Below are positions 23,601-36,177 of a DNA stretch of 64,000 nucleotides, in pieces; the first letter of the stretch is position 1; every line of letters begins with the position of its first letter. The notes below the pieces were generated by a model. It worked only from the letters and a program-made list of their open reading frames with translations. It was not told the DNA's origin and ran no database searches. The stretch covers positions 1,996,501 to 2,060,500 of the forward strand of contig WAID01000005.1 in NCBI GenBank assembly GCA_016584495.1, in the 5' to 3' direction. The stretch comes from Celoporthe dispersa (taxonomy: Eukaryota; Ascomycota; Sordariomycetes; Diaporthales; Cryphonectriaceae). The translations under genes were made by a program, and so were the position numbers.

Positions 23601-26600
23601 TCGGCGAACAAGTTGATGGCTTCCATAAGCTCAGCGTCGTCTTGCACGAGGCCCTTGTCGCTGGAGTCTGTCAAGAACTGGCGGATCCGTTGCTTGCATG
23701 CCGTTGGCAAAGGCCTGGTGGCATCAGCTGGGCGCAGGAACGGCGCTCTCCCACTGCAGATCTCGTCCACGATCAGGCGGTTGAGTTCATCTTCAGCCTC
23801 GTTCTGCAGAAAGTGGGCGACCGGAAAGCTGGACCCAAAAGCCCCTCCGGTCTGTAGGTGGACAATTTCTATGCCTCGAGGAAACCTTCTGCGGACCAGT
23901 TGCAGGTGTTCTGCGACCAGTAAGAGAAGCGACTCTGAGACCTCCCACCTCTGTGGAGCGCCATCCACCCGGACCTGTGACCCGCTGGGATAGATGAGCT
24001 GGGTCTTGACACCAAGGGTCAAATCGCTCTCATCGATAATGTCTCGACAATTCTTGGTCAGGTGCTGTGAAAAGTACATCATGTGATGCGCCTCGTCCAT
24101 CTTGCCATCTTTCAGTCGCTGTACCGCGCTCAAGCGGTGGGACAGCACGGTGTCCGGTGTGGTAAGGATCACGCCGGAATTTGCGAGGATTTCTTTGTGC
24201 AACTCGCTATAGAGCCGGATCATGTCCACCGTGGATGGTGTGCGGCGGGCATACGGAATTTGGCGCAGCTCTCGTCCTACCAGCCCACCAATCCGAGACT
24301 GGATGACCTGGGCTGTGGTGGGTACTAGGGCCTTTGGGCAGATCAGTCTCGCCAGCTGCGAGGTGTTGGCGAGCACTGAAATTGCAAGAGGAACTATACA
24401 ACTCGTCTTTCCTATAGTTGATTCGACAGACAGGTTAGCCTGAGTAATCCCGATATTATGGAAGGAGGAGGCAGACCTCTCCAACACTCTCAAGGTCTTG
24501 GATGTATTTGGGAGTTGAAGAAAAAGGGAGGAGGGAGTGAGCCTGCTTACCTTGCCCCATGTTTAGCTGCATCACCGAGTTCGACTTCCTGCTCGGCGAG
24601 ATGATCTGGCGGGCAACCTCGATCTGCTGAGGCCGAACCAGAAGATCAGCCTCGATCTCCATGAGCAGCCAGTCAGGTTGATGAATGGGATCCCAGTTCT
24701 CGTGGCCCGTATTCTTCAGCAGCTCCTGCAGCTTCACCGTATCGTCCTTCAGCACCGCATGCAGCACCCTGTTCAGCCATTGGCTCGTGGTGATCATTCG
24801 GCCATATCTCACAAGAGCCTCCTTTGTACCTCGACCGTACTTAATTCTCGCAGACGATCGAAGCTGCTCGAGAAGTGTGACGGTGTCGGTTCCTGGCCAC
24901 AGATTACCGCTTTCCAGCCACGAAAAGCGACCGTCTCCCTTCGCGAAGGCCTCAACGATCCACCTACGTAGCTCATGCGTCCCGGTATGCACCCTCTGGA
25001 TTGAAAGGGATAGGTCGCAGATCGTCTGAAACTCCTTCCTCAAGCCTGGAGCTTGCCCCGAGCCCTGGTAGCAGTGCCGCTTCAACGCATTCAAACTTCT
25101 CCACAAGTTCTGTCCATACTGCTCTCGCAATAGGTTAGTCGAGTTGGTGAATTGGCGGAAGATCCCCTCTAGTTCCTTTATTTCTTGCACCGGTATGGAA
25201 TGTGTCGTTGTAGATGCCGGGTTCGGATCGATGAAGTGGAGAGGTGACAGTAGAGGCAACAGTTCCAGATGTGGTGCCGTTGCCTTGCTGACCAGGTCGC
25301 TCATGGCCGGTATGGTACAGTCGAATCGGGAGACTGATTGGAAATAGACTCGTGCGAGGGTGGTTCCGTCGACCGGATAAGTCTCCTCCTGGGCCAGGCT
25401 CCCATGGGTAGACTTGTGCTGGTCCAGGACTTGTTGAACCTCTTGTACGTAGTCCATCAATTGCTGATTTACGCAAAGCCTCTCCCATGTAGGCAGAATG
25501 ATCTCGAGTGCCTTCTCGTCATTGATTTTGCTGTCCTTATCCCGCTCGAAGCCGTCCAGGCTCAGCTGGGGATCTGGGAATTGTTGACAGAAGAAGGTGC
25601 TCAGACGCCCGCACTCCTTCTCACAACGAATATCATGTTGATCTCGATCCATTACCTCGAGGTAGTTTTGAGGACAAGGATATTCTGGCCAGAGAGGCCG
25701 CATGAGCCTCGACAATTGATCAGCCTGTGGAGATTTCTGGGCTCCAAAGTCAAGGAATACTGGGTGGGCAGGTGGCTTGATGGTCTTTAACGCACCCAGT
25801 CGTCCAAATGCGACCAGGATGTGCAGCAGGTGCAGCTCAGTACTCGTCGGCCCGTCAAAGGCGAGTAGTGAAAGATGGAATGCGAGGCCATAAAGGCAGT
25901 CGGGATCTTGTTGTTTTCTGCTGAAGTCGACAAGAGTCCCAAATTGCTCCAGTATGGGATCTTGGACTAAGTGGCCCCGCACAACCGTTTCTTGTTCCTA
26001 CAATGTCAATGTCAGTGTGATGATTCTTTTAGGCAGAAAGTGAGACTTCTGCTGAACAGATATGAGTCTCTCATGGGTTCAACATACATGAAAACCCCTC
26101 ACTAGCTTTCCTTGTAATAAGGTCTGCAGTCTGGGTAGTATTTTCGGCAGCCTGAAAGGGGAACACAGGACGGACTTGGTGATCTCAACGACGTTGCGAC
26201 TGTATGCGTAACCAGGAGAGTCGGAAGCCTTAGGATCATATTCAAGATCCCTGGGAAGGAAAAAGTTGCTCAAGGATTGTTGGCTCGAAGGACAGACGCC
26301 GTGCCACTCCGCGCAGCCCCAGGTGTGTTGGAGGATCAACTTCCTCCACAAAATCCTGGTTGTGGTAATAGAACGGCGCCAGGCGTCGCGACTTGCGGAC
26401 CAAGCCCATGACAAGGATCGCAAGACAGTCATGCTGCATCGTCATTGTCAAGTCCTTATCGAATACAACTTGCTGCAAGACCCTCCTGTCCCTTGGGTAA
26501 TACTCGCGCTTGGGCGACAGCTCAGCAATCGATTGTAGCCTCTCGATATGACTCGGCTCAAGAGGCTGCCATGGTTGTGCTAGTCCAGATTTGAGGGTCT

Positions 26601-29600
26601 TTATGCACTCTTCCATCCCTGTGCGGCCAGTAAGTGGATCGGGCAAGGGAAAAGAGGTCAGGGCGTGTAGATATGCCTTCATGTAGACCAGTACTAGGTC
26701 TGGGGCGCAGGTGAGCCTCCCAACAACCGGGTCAATGTCGTACCTGAGGTACGTATTGTCTTTTCCGAATTCGATAGTGACCTTCAAGTGCGGGCCATTT
26801 CTGCAATACCGTGGTGTGCCGAGAGGAATGAGGACACAGCGCCTTCCCGTGGCTTGGGCATCTCTCAGCACGAGCTTGCTGCTCAAGCCGTATAGAGTTC
26901 CCGTATTCTGCGACGGGTCCACCTCCATCTTCAACTTCATCTCTTCCAGCAACCCGTTCCTGTTGACGTTGAATGAGAACTCCAGTCGAGGGAGCTCGAC
27001 AGAGAGCCATCCTCCCTTGTTCTGGTACAGCATGATTCTCTCGGGCTGCTCAAAATCCTGAAAGATCTTAGCCACAAGCTGAGCGACTGGAGAAGAAGGA
27101 TTCACCAGGAAGGCCTTTTGTTGAAGACCACGTGAACCTTGGCGGCTTTGTAAATCAATGACCCAGTCATTGCCCCGAACTCTCCAGATCCTTCTATTAG
27201 ATCGACGCCTGATCTCAAGGCGCTTGTTACTAAGATCCAACCAGTGCACACATCCCTCGATCAGATGGAGCGGGAGGTCCGGCACGCCGTTCCGACTGAA
27301 GACTTCAGGAGGAATGAACTCATGCGTGCCGCGATGAGAAAACGTTCGGATGATGACCTTGTCTCCGCGAAGTCCAAAGTGAACTTCTGAGCCCTCTTGC
27401 AAGCCGACAAGGCGGTGAGACATGCCGCTGAGGCCAGATGTACAGGTGCGAAGGTGTAGATCGCCAAACAGGGACTTGACCTCGGGAGAATCTCGAATTT
27501 TTGTTGGCAGGCGACCGGGAGCCTTGCCGTCCACAAGAAGGTGCCCCTCTACAAAATTGAAGTGGACCACCTGGTAGAAGCTGAACGAGCTGGCAGCAGT
27601 GTCTATCCTGCACGCGACCCAGTTCTCCTGAACGTGCTGCCAGTGGGAGAAGGTCGTGTTGCTCTGCGTCCCATCGACATCGTCCGCCGAAGAGCCCCAT
27701 GTCTCGCCAATCGCACTGTCCACAGCTTTGGGATATCTCAAGATGGCGGCTTGGATCCGGTCGCGAATCGCCCATGCCATCTTGCTATCTCGTATAAGAA
27801 GGGCGTTCAGAGCAGGGTCGCCGCTCTGAACCGCTTCTCCTACCATGAATTCTTGCAGAGCTATGCTAGCCTGGCAATAGACTGACAATTCTTCTGGGCC
27901 GAGCGTGCCAGGAACCGACGCAAATGTTCGTCGAGCCAGGATGGAAGCCCTGAAAGCGTACCTAGTCATCCTCTCAGCGGTGTTCGCATCCTTTGCATTC
28001 TTGACCTCTTCTCGAAGGCGGACGATCCATTGTAACGCAATCTTGCGGGCGGACTTGATCAAGGCGACAGCGGCAGACCGGGGATTCATGTGTGGAGGAT
28101 GAGTCACAGCAGGTGGTCCATCCCCAGATGGTGGACTGGACTTTGAGGACCGAGACAGGGAATAGAGTCGCTCGCACAGACCGATCAGGAGTTCCATACA
28201 GTTAGTCTCGCGGAAGTTGCTCGAGACGGTAGCGAGGCGGGACTCAATCTGATTTGCCAAACGATGGCAAAATGCCTCGTCTTCGAAGACGATGAATGCA
28301 TCGCGCAAGCTATCATGGCCTTCAGTGGAAGGACCGGCTTGTGCTGCCAACTCGGCCAAAAGACGTGTGGTATCTCCGTTGCTGAAGTTGAGGTTCGAGG
28401 ATCCCAACGCGGTGAGTATGTTGACCCATCTCTGGGCAGAGCCTCCAAGCAGGGCCTGACAGGCTGAGAACTCATGGACAGAAGCCTGCTGCGGACACTG
28501 GCGCTGGTTCGCAATGACCTGGTACGATGACGGTACAGCAGCGACAGGAGGAGGGTGCCGATTAGGCGGCACGACCTCCTTCAGTATTTGAGGAATGAAA
28601 ACCCCACAACGGTGCTGGAGTGTCAAATCCTTTGGGTTCAGATCCTTAACCCAGATGTCCGCCGCGGAATCGTACAGCTGGAACCTGGGGCCAAGGGCAG
28701 CAGCACATCTCCTTCAGAGCTGCGCATGACTTTGATGTTGCCAAAGTGTGTTTGGGAGAACGACTTGGAGGTGCTGCAAAGGATGATGCCACCCGACACT
28801 CTCGCGGGGCTCATATAGGGAACTAGCTGAGTAAAGCCCCGCAGCTTCAGAGGCGTCTGTCCCTTGATGATCTTGGTAGGATAGGCAAGATCCCTCATAA
28901 GACGAAAGGTGACGTTGCGGTACGCCTCGAACTCGCGTGGCGGGCGCAGCTCGAAGACCAGGCCGGCTTTCTCCCTGGCGCTGCTCGGCAGGAACTCCTC
29001 AAAGACCTCAATATGAAGGCGGTTTCGCTGGCGCCATAAGAAGCACTTGGTGCATCTTTGGACATCCTCAGCCGTTCGCTTGCCATCTAGGCCGAAGAGA
29101 CACAGACAACTCAGGCCGGCAATTCTTTCCGACAGCTCCTTGCACCTATTCTCAACTCGGCCCCACTCGACTGCCTTTTCGTCTCTGGCTTTCCTGGAGT
29201 CTGCTTCAATGGTGTCTCGAAGCTTCTGACAAGACCTAGAACCTACCAAGGACTGGAATCCAAAGCATTCCGGCGTGTTAAAAGTTGAAAAGATGTCTTG
29301 ACGCGAAGCATCATTGAAGCGACTGCGTAGGTACTGCTGGATAACCTGCAGTCGGGATAAATCCTGAGCGTCGAGAAGTTGCAGGGCGTCGAGCAACTCC
29401 GGCTGGAATACGGGCTGGTATCGGCGAAGCAAATGGTTCTCGCGTACAGCCTTTTCGTCCATGATCCTCCAAAGGTCAAAGACATTGAGGAGGAATCTGC
29501 TTGTCTGTTCTGTGCAGGTATCGTAGTTGTCGCCAATCTTGTCGAGGTAGTCACAAATACGGTTCGCCACTTGGACGCAGTTGTCGTCCGCGCCCGGGCT

Positions 29601-31006
29601 CTTGCAATACTCCTGGATGTCGTTGTCAAGCTCTGCCAGGTCGAAGTATCGTTCTGTGAACTTCTGCACCTGCTTGATGCCTTCATCTTGGATCAGAATA
29701 GGTCCGATCGACTTGACGGTAGTGGTGTTAGTGGGACGAAGCTGCAATAAATTATCGAGGTACGGGCCGCCCGAGGGCAGCGAGAGTTCTAGGTCCCTGT
29801 GTGAGACGCGCCGTTGAACTCTCGGTATCCTCTTTGTTGTCTTCGTCTTGAAGTTTTCCCAGACCAGCTCAATCTGCTCCGAGACAATCTTGATTCCCTT
29901 CTTCAGCCAAGGGCCAGCGGCATCGAACAAGCCATGATGGCCACTTTTATCGGACAGCTGAGCCTTTTCAACCTCTAGTTTTGCCAAGCGCCTGCAGAGT
30001 TTAGACCGCAGGAGCAGCGTAAGCTCTGGCCTGAGCTTGCCTGAACACTGTTGAAGGAAGTGTGCCAGGAGCACTGCGTTGAGGAACTTGTAGCATGTGC
30101 GACCTTCCAGATCACCGATGCTGAGACGGAGGAGGCGCTCTGTCGTGACGCGCAGGATCAGCCAGAAGGGATGTCTCCTCCATGGCAGGAGAGAGTCGCC
30201 AATGATGACATCGTCGCGTACCCGTTTTCGCAGCAGAGGCACCTCGCAACGGGATCCCAGGGTCTCGAGGAGGGGCATCAGCATGTTCGTGATGAGGGCG
30301 GGATCGGTCGTGTCGCGTTCTTCGGTGACGTAAGCGCCGGCTTTTCGTGTCTTTGCCGCGAAACGACGTAGGGACTCGAGACTGGCCGTTTGTAGTAGAG
30401 TGCTCAGCGCCTCTTGAAAGTTTTGGTTCTGAAAGATGTCCAGAGGTAAGCTCGCTGCTCGACTCGGGAAGGTGCAGAGCAAAGCATTCTCAGCCTCCAG
30501 GACCTGTTCGGATGGCGGAGAGGCTTCGAAGGCTTCGAATATAACCGATTCGCAACCATCGCTGTTGGTACGGGTCTGTTAGCCGTACACAGGGTAGCCA
30601 ATATGGATGTGACAGGGCAATGTAGCAAACCGCTGGAACAGGCAAGTAGAGAGGGCAGAGGGGGAGGCACGCCGATAACTAACCGCTTATTGTAGCGGAT
30701 GAAGAGCGCTGCATTCTGTTCTACCACATGTAGAACCAGAGGCTGCTCTTCGATCCTGCCAAACGCAGCGAGGAGCGACTCTCGGTCCAGACGGCCATGG
30801 TTGAGCTCACCGCAGATGCGGAGGGTCTTTCGTAGGAGGGAAAATGTCTCGTTGTACTGCAGAGCTGTCAGGTTGTCAAGCGTGGCAGCGCTCTTGCCAA
30901 GAAGCTCGATGAACTGATGGGCCAGGCCCTCGAGGTCCTGGTCCCGCGTACCCGGCAGCTTGGGCGGCAGGACGAGATGGTTGAACAGTGCCTCTATGGG
31001 AGACAT
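20670..31006 (-). CDS. Giant DUF6606/DUF3638/DUF3645 protein (database-style name: ubiquitinyl hydrolase-like)
   Basis: Eight exons: 31006-30684, 30561-26088, 25997-24551, 24411-23455, 23392-23047, 22947-22370, 22283-21514 and 21410-20670. Phases agree at every junction and give about 3,211 aa if two compensating one-base breaks inside exon 2 (near 28687 and 26247) are accepted. The N-terminus MSPIEALFNHLVLPPKLPG is the start of the fungal DUF6606 family. Around residue 2,080 the DUF3638 motif LNMGQGKTSCIVP appears, a Walker-A-like loop whose codons are split by intron 3. Near residue 2,675 comes F-F-D-E-A-N-C-R-G-V-D, typical of DUF3645. An Asp/Glu-rich tail follows near 3,158. The family is widespread in fungi and named after deubiquitinases in databases, with little direct evidence. 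A nucleotide-dependent activity is my inference from the P-loop. No signal peptide or membrane segment. Confidence 0.9.
20806..20829. repeat. (TCA)8 repeat encoding an Asp run
   Basis: Eight TCA units on the plus strand. Read on the minus strand they encode a run of Asp in the acidic tail of the giant protein. Confidence 0.9.
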
Positions 31007-34000
31007 TTTGTTCGTGGCGAAGGAGCTCAGTAGTTCCTGGGACGATTCATATCGCGAGGTTCGCAGTGCCCATGAACATACCAGCAGGAAGGACGGAGAG
31101 GATATTGTGCAAACGACAGGGTGAGGTGAGGAAGCTCGGAGGTGGAGGCAGGTGGGAGGGGAGGGGTGAAACAAGTTGGTTCACAGAGCAGCAATAGGAT
31201 CGCAGGAAAAAGAAAAGATCAGCTGCAGTGACAAGGATCGGAGGCCAGTTGGTCGTCAACACGCAGGCGGATATCAGAAGCAACGCGCTTCGCGCCTGGA
31301 TTGATTCGCTGAGAGGCGTTGGGTGGGCCGGGAGAACAGGTGAAGAGCCCGTTTGCAATAAACAAACGCTGGCAGAGGGTGGCACTGCAGCCTTGTCGAC
31401 AGCTTACTCAGCTGGTCCACCCTGATGCAACTCTCCTCTCGGCAAGATGCATGATGCTTTTGATTTCTGATGTCGTCTGGCATGGGATTGGGGCCGGGGG
31501 CAGTCGATGAGGGTAATCACAAATGAAAGACGCTGCAAATGTGTCTGTCATGGCTTCTCCTCTTTCTCAGCCTTGTCCTGTTTCTGAAGTGGGTATAATT
31601 GTAAGTGAAACTAGAAACAATCAGGAAACTTGGCTGCCAGAAGACTTATAGGGTGAGAACCCTAATTAATAGGGAAACCATGGAGAAAGGATGAGATAGT
31701 GGTTGTAAGTCGTAAGCCTCTGGAGGTCAGCCACATCCATGACCTTGTCGCATTCTCCAACCTCAGGACTTGAGTGTTGTATAAGCACCCAAGAACCCAC
31801 TTTAAACCCAGCATGAGAATTAATGATATGGCACGATGACAATTTCTGGACAGAGCCCAGCTGTAGCTACATAACCTCTGCGGTGTCCATGTTCTCGCTA
31901 TCCAGACCCTTGCATGGTTTCCATATGCAAGATCCGACAGCCGGGACGCCCTGAATCATGTTACACAATAACCAACGAGGGAAGGTATTCTTACGATCAC
32001 ACACGCAAGAGCGCCAATATTGGAACTGCCTCCCTAGGCACAGTCTGACCGGAGTCTTTTACACTATCCTACCGAGACGAGACTCTCTTCAAATAGTTCT
32101 TGTTTACTTGAAGTAGTCAGAAATTTTGGTAACGATTTGGTATGAGGAGTCTTGCTAGGGGTAAATACTTTTTTTTTCCCCCTTCGTTTGTGTCATTAGT
32201 GTCTCGATGGGATCGTCGTACTTTCTCACGGAGTCTTCTGAGGTAGAAAAAGAGAATGTAGAGTAAGCAGAGGTGTTCTCTCTTCGCTTGTTGCTCTCTT
32301 TATTTTTCTGATGAGGCGTCTGCAGGGACGCCCAGATCAGTGTCTTGGATATATTAATGAAGTATTATTTACGACTAGTCTTATTTCGTGATCTAACCAC
32401 AGGATACACCTCTTCAGCGTCGCCGCGCCCCAATGTGTCAACATGCCATTGGTACGGCCACCATCCACATGCCCTTGCTTTTCTCTCGGGATCAGGTTTC
32501 GAGTGCATCTAAATGGGCAATGCCTCAGTCTCATGCAAGGCCGCAGCGTTCCGTTCTAACCTCTCTCGCTACCAGGACCCATTATTTCATGAGGACAAGT
32601 CTCACTTGAAGTGCCCGGCAATCCGTAAGAGGCCCTGAATACTAAAGTCATTTGTTGGAAGACTGCAGCTTGGAAGATATAAGGCTTGAGAAAGAAAACA
32701 CGAAAGGAGCCCCGTAGTCAGCTTTTGATTGTTTTTTTGGAACCTTCAATTTCTTTATCGCATTTCTTTCAGCCGCCTCTCTGATGGCTGCGTGCTCTCT
32801 AGTATCGATAAAGTACTCTACTTCATCATGTCATGGCATGGGTTTCTTATAAACAAGTATGAGGTCAATTACTGGCTCGGCGGGGTGTGCCGAACAGCCA
32901 CATTCCCTTACATGCGCAGCTTGTTGTAGCATACGGGTGACGTCGGCAAGGAGCCATAACGTCAGGTCATTCCGGGTCGTTGAGACCGCGCCCCTGGAAA
33001 CTCCGTACGGCGTCATCTGGCGCCTCACCAGACGGCAGGGCAGGGGGCTGCTGCAGCATGCATATCAGGGGCTGAGACTCCATAATTCATGGCGCCTCAA
33101 ATCTAGCATGCCATTCTGCCCTTGCCGATTCCCGGCTGACCAGCTGGGTGCAGTGCCCTTCCCACGCTTTCGAGTGCGAAGTGGACCTCCTCGACTCTTG
33201 ACATCTGCAGAAATAACTCTATCGTAATTCTAAAATTTAGTGGCTATATCATCGCTGTAGCCCCCTTTGCAAGCCATACCACCTCACCGCTGGGTCTGGC
33301 GAGGGTCACCCAAGATGGGGGAAATTGGCTTCATGATCACCTGAAACGCTGGACAGAAGAAAGGATCGTCTAGATCTGACAGGGGTGCGAGCCGAAAGCA
33401 CCGAATTGATCCTCTCTGACCACCGAAATAATTGTGGACCCTCCTCGCCTTCCTATGGGACGGATTTCCACAGAGGCCATGGCATACATTTCGCCGCCTT
33501 TTTTTCTGTTCACGTTTGCGGGTGATGCTCGGCGATGTGCAGCTTGGCGTCGATCACTGAACAATCAGACGAACGTGTTTTCCAGGAGATCCCAGGAGCA
33601 GATCCCAATCTTGTTCTGTCTCGAGGGCAGAGAAATCCGAAACGCGAGTGTCATGTAGAAAACTCCCCGGCCGAGCCATGTAAAATGTGGCATCGCAACA
33701 GCCTCACCACCCCACCCTGGCCGCGGATCCCCTGCCTGTAGGGCCATCAAGCATTTCTCATGATCCACCTTGACATCCCTGAGGCTGAATCCACCTGGCT
33801 CCCACAGTCCCCCGGATCTTCGGACTAGGTCTCCTGCTCCCAGGCGCGTGTGCTGTCGAGGCAGCATGAGCTCATCCGGTCTTCGTCTCGACTTCCTGGG
33901 ATAAGAACTTATAATAATATTGCCGCTGCTGTTCGGCGTGAGGCGGCTCTTTTCCTCTCCCCTCTCTTTTTCTTCACTCAAACCTTTTGACCTTTCACAC

Positions 34001-34127
34001 ATCTGTCTCTTCTTCGCCTCGGACCGGGTCCGCTTTTCTCAAGGCACTTTCTTTCCTTCAGACCAGACTTCTGGTCACTGTCGATCCTTACCTTCTGTTC
34101 CGTCTACGGACATTCCACTCCCTCAAG
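31007..34127. other. Long intergenic region upstream of the GH5 gene
   Basis: About 3.1 kb. It is the promoter side of both the giant gene and the GH5 gene, which are divergent. Open frames are short and overlapping, without domains. A TATAATAAT stretch near 33910 lies about 215 bp before the GH5 start and could serve its promoter. No repeats or RNA genes recognised. Confidence 0.5.
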
Positions 34128-35474
34128 ATGCCTTGCGTTAGGAAGTCTACACTCAGCTCCGCCTTGACGGCAGCAACTGCAACTCTCTCAGCCATCAACT
34201 CGGCCACTACCGTCTCACCCCTCTCGTCTGCCACGGCCAGCGCCGTTAGCACCACGTCTGCCGTGGCCGCCGTGTCCAGCTCTTCTATTGTCGTTGCTGC
34301 TGCCTCGTCGTCCGTCGCATCGTCTGCAGCTGCTGCCTCCTCGACGGCGACGGCGACCAGCACGAGCGGCAACACGACCTATGCGGGCGTCAACATTGCT
34401 GGCTTCGACTTCGGATGCTCCACTGATGGAACCTGCACTGTCGAAGGCATCACCGTCCCCAGCACTGGTGCCGAGCAGATGCAGCACTTTTCCTCTGCGG
34501 ACAACCTCAACATCTTCAGGATCACAGTCGGCTGGCAATACCTTACCAATGCTGTCATCGGTGGTGACCTCGACGCCACCAACTTGTAAGAGCGCCTGTC
34601 TTTTCTCAGTCGAAGAAGAAGAAGAAAAAAGAAGAGAAAAGGAAATACCCGTAGCTGACATACAAGCAGCGCCCAATACGACGACCTGATGCAGAGCTGC
34701 CTCGACACGGGCGCCAAGTGCATTCTGGACATCCACAACTACGCCCGCTGGGACGGCGAGATCATCGGCCAGGGCGGTCCCACCAACGACGAGTTCGCTG
34801 CTCTCTGGACTTCTCTCGCCACCCAGTACGCCAACAACACCAACGTCTTCTTCGGCATCATGAACGAGCCTCACGACCTGACCGTCTCTACCTGGGCCGA
34901 GACTGTCCAGGCTGTTGTCACCGCTATCCGTGCCGTCGCCCCTGACCACACCCTTCTCCTGCCCGGCAGCTCGTACTCCTCTGCCGAGACCCTCCCTACC
35001 GAGGCCGGTCCCTACCTGCTGAACGTCACCAACCCTGATGGATCCACCGACAACCTGGTCTTTGACGTGCACAAGTAAGTCTCTGTCTGCATCTCTCCCA
35101 ACCCATAGTTGTCAGCCACAAAGACTAACACCACATGTCCTCACAGGTACCTCGACTCCGACAACAGCGGCACCTCCACCGAGTGCGTGACCAACAACGT
35201 CGATGACGCCTTCTCGCCTCTGGCCACCTGGCTGCGCGAGAACAACCGCCAGGCCATCCTCTCCGAGACGGGCGGCGGCAACACCGCCTCCTGCGAGACC
35301 TACCTCTGCCAGGAGCTCGCCTACCTCAACGAGAACAGCGACGTCTACCTCGGCTACGTCGGCTGGGCTGCCGGTGCCTTTGACAGCACCTATGCTCTGA
35401 CCCTGACGCCTACGGGCACCACGGCTGCCGACATGGTGGATACTGCTCTTATGAGCGCCTGCATTGCTCGTTAA
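34128..35474 (+). CDS. GH5 endo-beta-1,4-glucanase (subfamily 5-like)
   Basis: Three exons: 34128-34585, 34667-35074 and 35147-35474 (397 aa; the acceptor at 34669 would remove one codon). After an Ala/Ser/Thr/Val-rich N-terminus of about 80 residues the GH5 barrel begins with YAGVNIAGFDFG. Then come FRITVGWQYL, C-I-L-D-I-H-N-Y-A-R-W, the acid/base FFGIMNEPHD (Glu220), FDVHKYLDSDNSG and the nucleophile AILSETGGG (Glu329). This arrangement matches fungal EG2-type cellulases that cut internal cellulose bonds. Those usually have a signal peptide, CBM1 and linker. Here there is no CBM1, the linker-like stretch sits at the very N-terminus, and the hydrophobic region after MPCVRKS is weak, so the secretion signal is doubtful. 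Confidence 0.93.
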
Positions 35475-36177
35475 AGGAGATACTGAGTCGGGCTTGGTGT
35501 TATGTCATGGGAGGAGCCGTTTCCTTTGAGTATTTTGCCGGCTTGGTGTGCATGGAGGCATATATACGCGGCGCAGCATGGCAAACTAGCCCTATTCGGG
35601 TCGGCTTGCGTGTACTTGGTTTTCTCCCACATACTTTTTTTCTCTTCCATCACAATTGTCACATTTAAAGGACTTAGATTTGAATCCTTCGTTCGTGAAA
35701 TCTGCTGCTGATCGTGACTGATTGTTGAACATGCACTATGTCATGGAAAAAAGAGAAGAAAAAAGGTCCATTGAATGAAAACCTGCGAATTTGTGTGCCT
35801 ATCTTCTCTTAACAAGAGGTCAAAGATATCAAAGACATATAATCGCAACGTCACGCTAGCCTGGGTTTTCCTTGTCTAAAGACCTTTTGTGGCGTAGCAA
35901 CGACGTTGTCTCATCCGACTTTCTTGCTAGAATGTTGGTCGACGAATCATGTAGGGCGCCCCCCCCTCCCCCTGAAGGAATACCCAGAGCCTCGTGTAAG
36001 CCAGCCTGTGTGTGGATCCTGGGCGATGATCCGCCGATCTGGATTCCCTTAGCGTAACTATAATAAGCCTGAATTAATTACAGGCTTCCCAAGCTTCCGA
36101 CCGTGTTTTGATGATAACCACTCGCCAGACCTCTGTGTTGTGACGTTGTCCAAATCATCCGTACCGCTGACAAGGCG
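35475..36177. other. Intergenic region between convergent genes
   Basis: About 0.7 kb of 3' flanking sequence of the GH5 gene and the disordered-protein gene. No coding signal seen. Confidence 0.6.

Noticed and set aside
33565..34002. Minus-strand 145-codon frame upstream of the GH5 gene
   Set aside because: No domain or composition typical of coding sequence; lies in promoter DNA.
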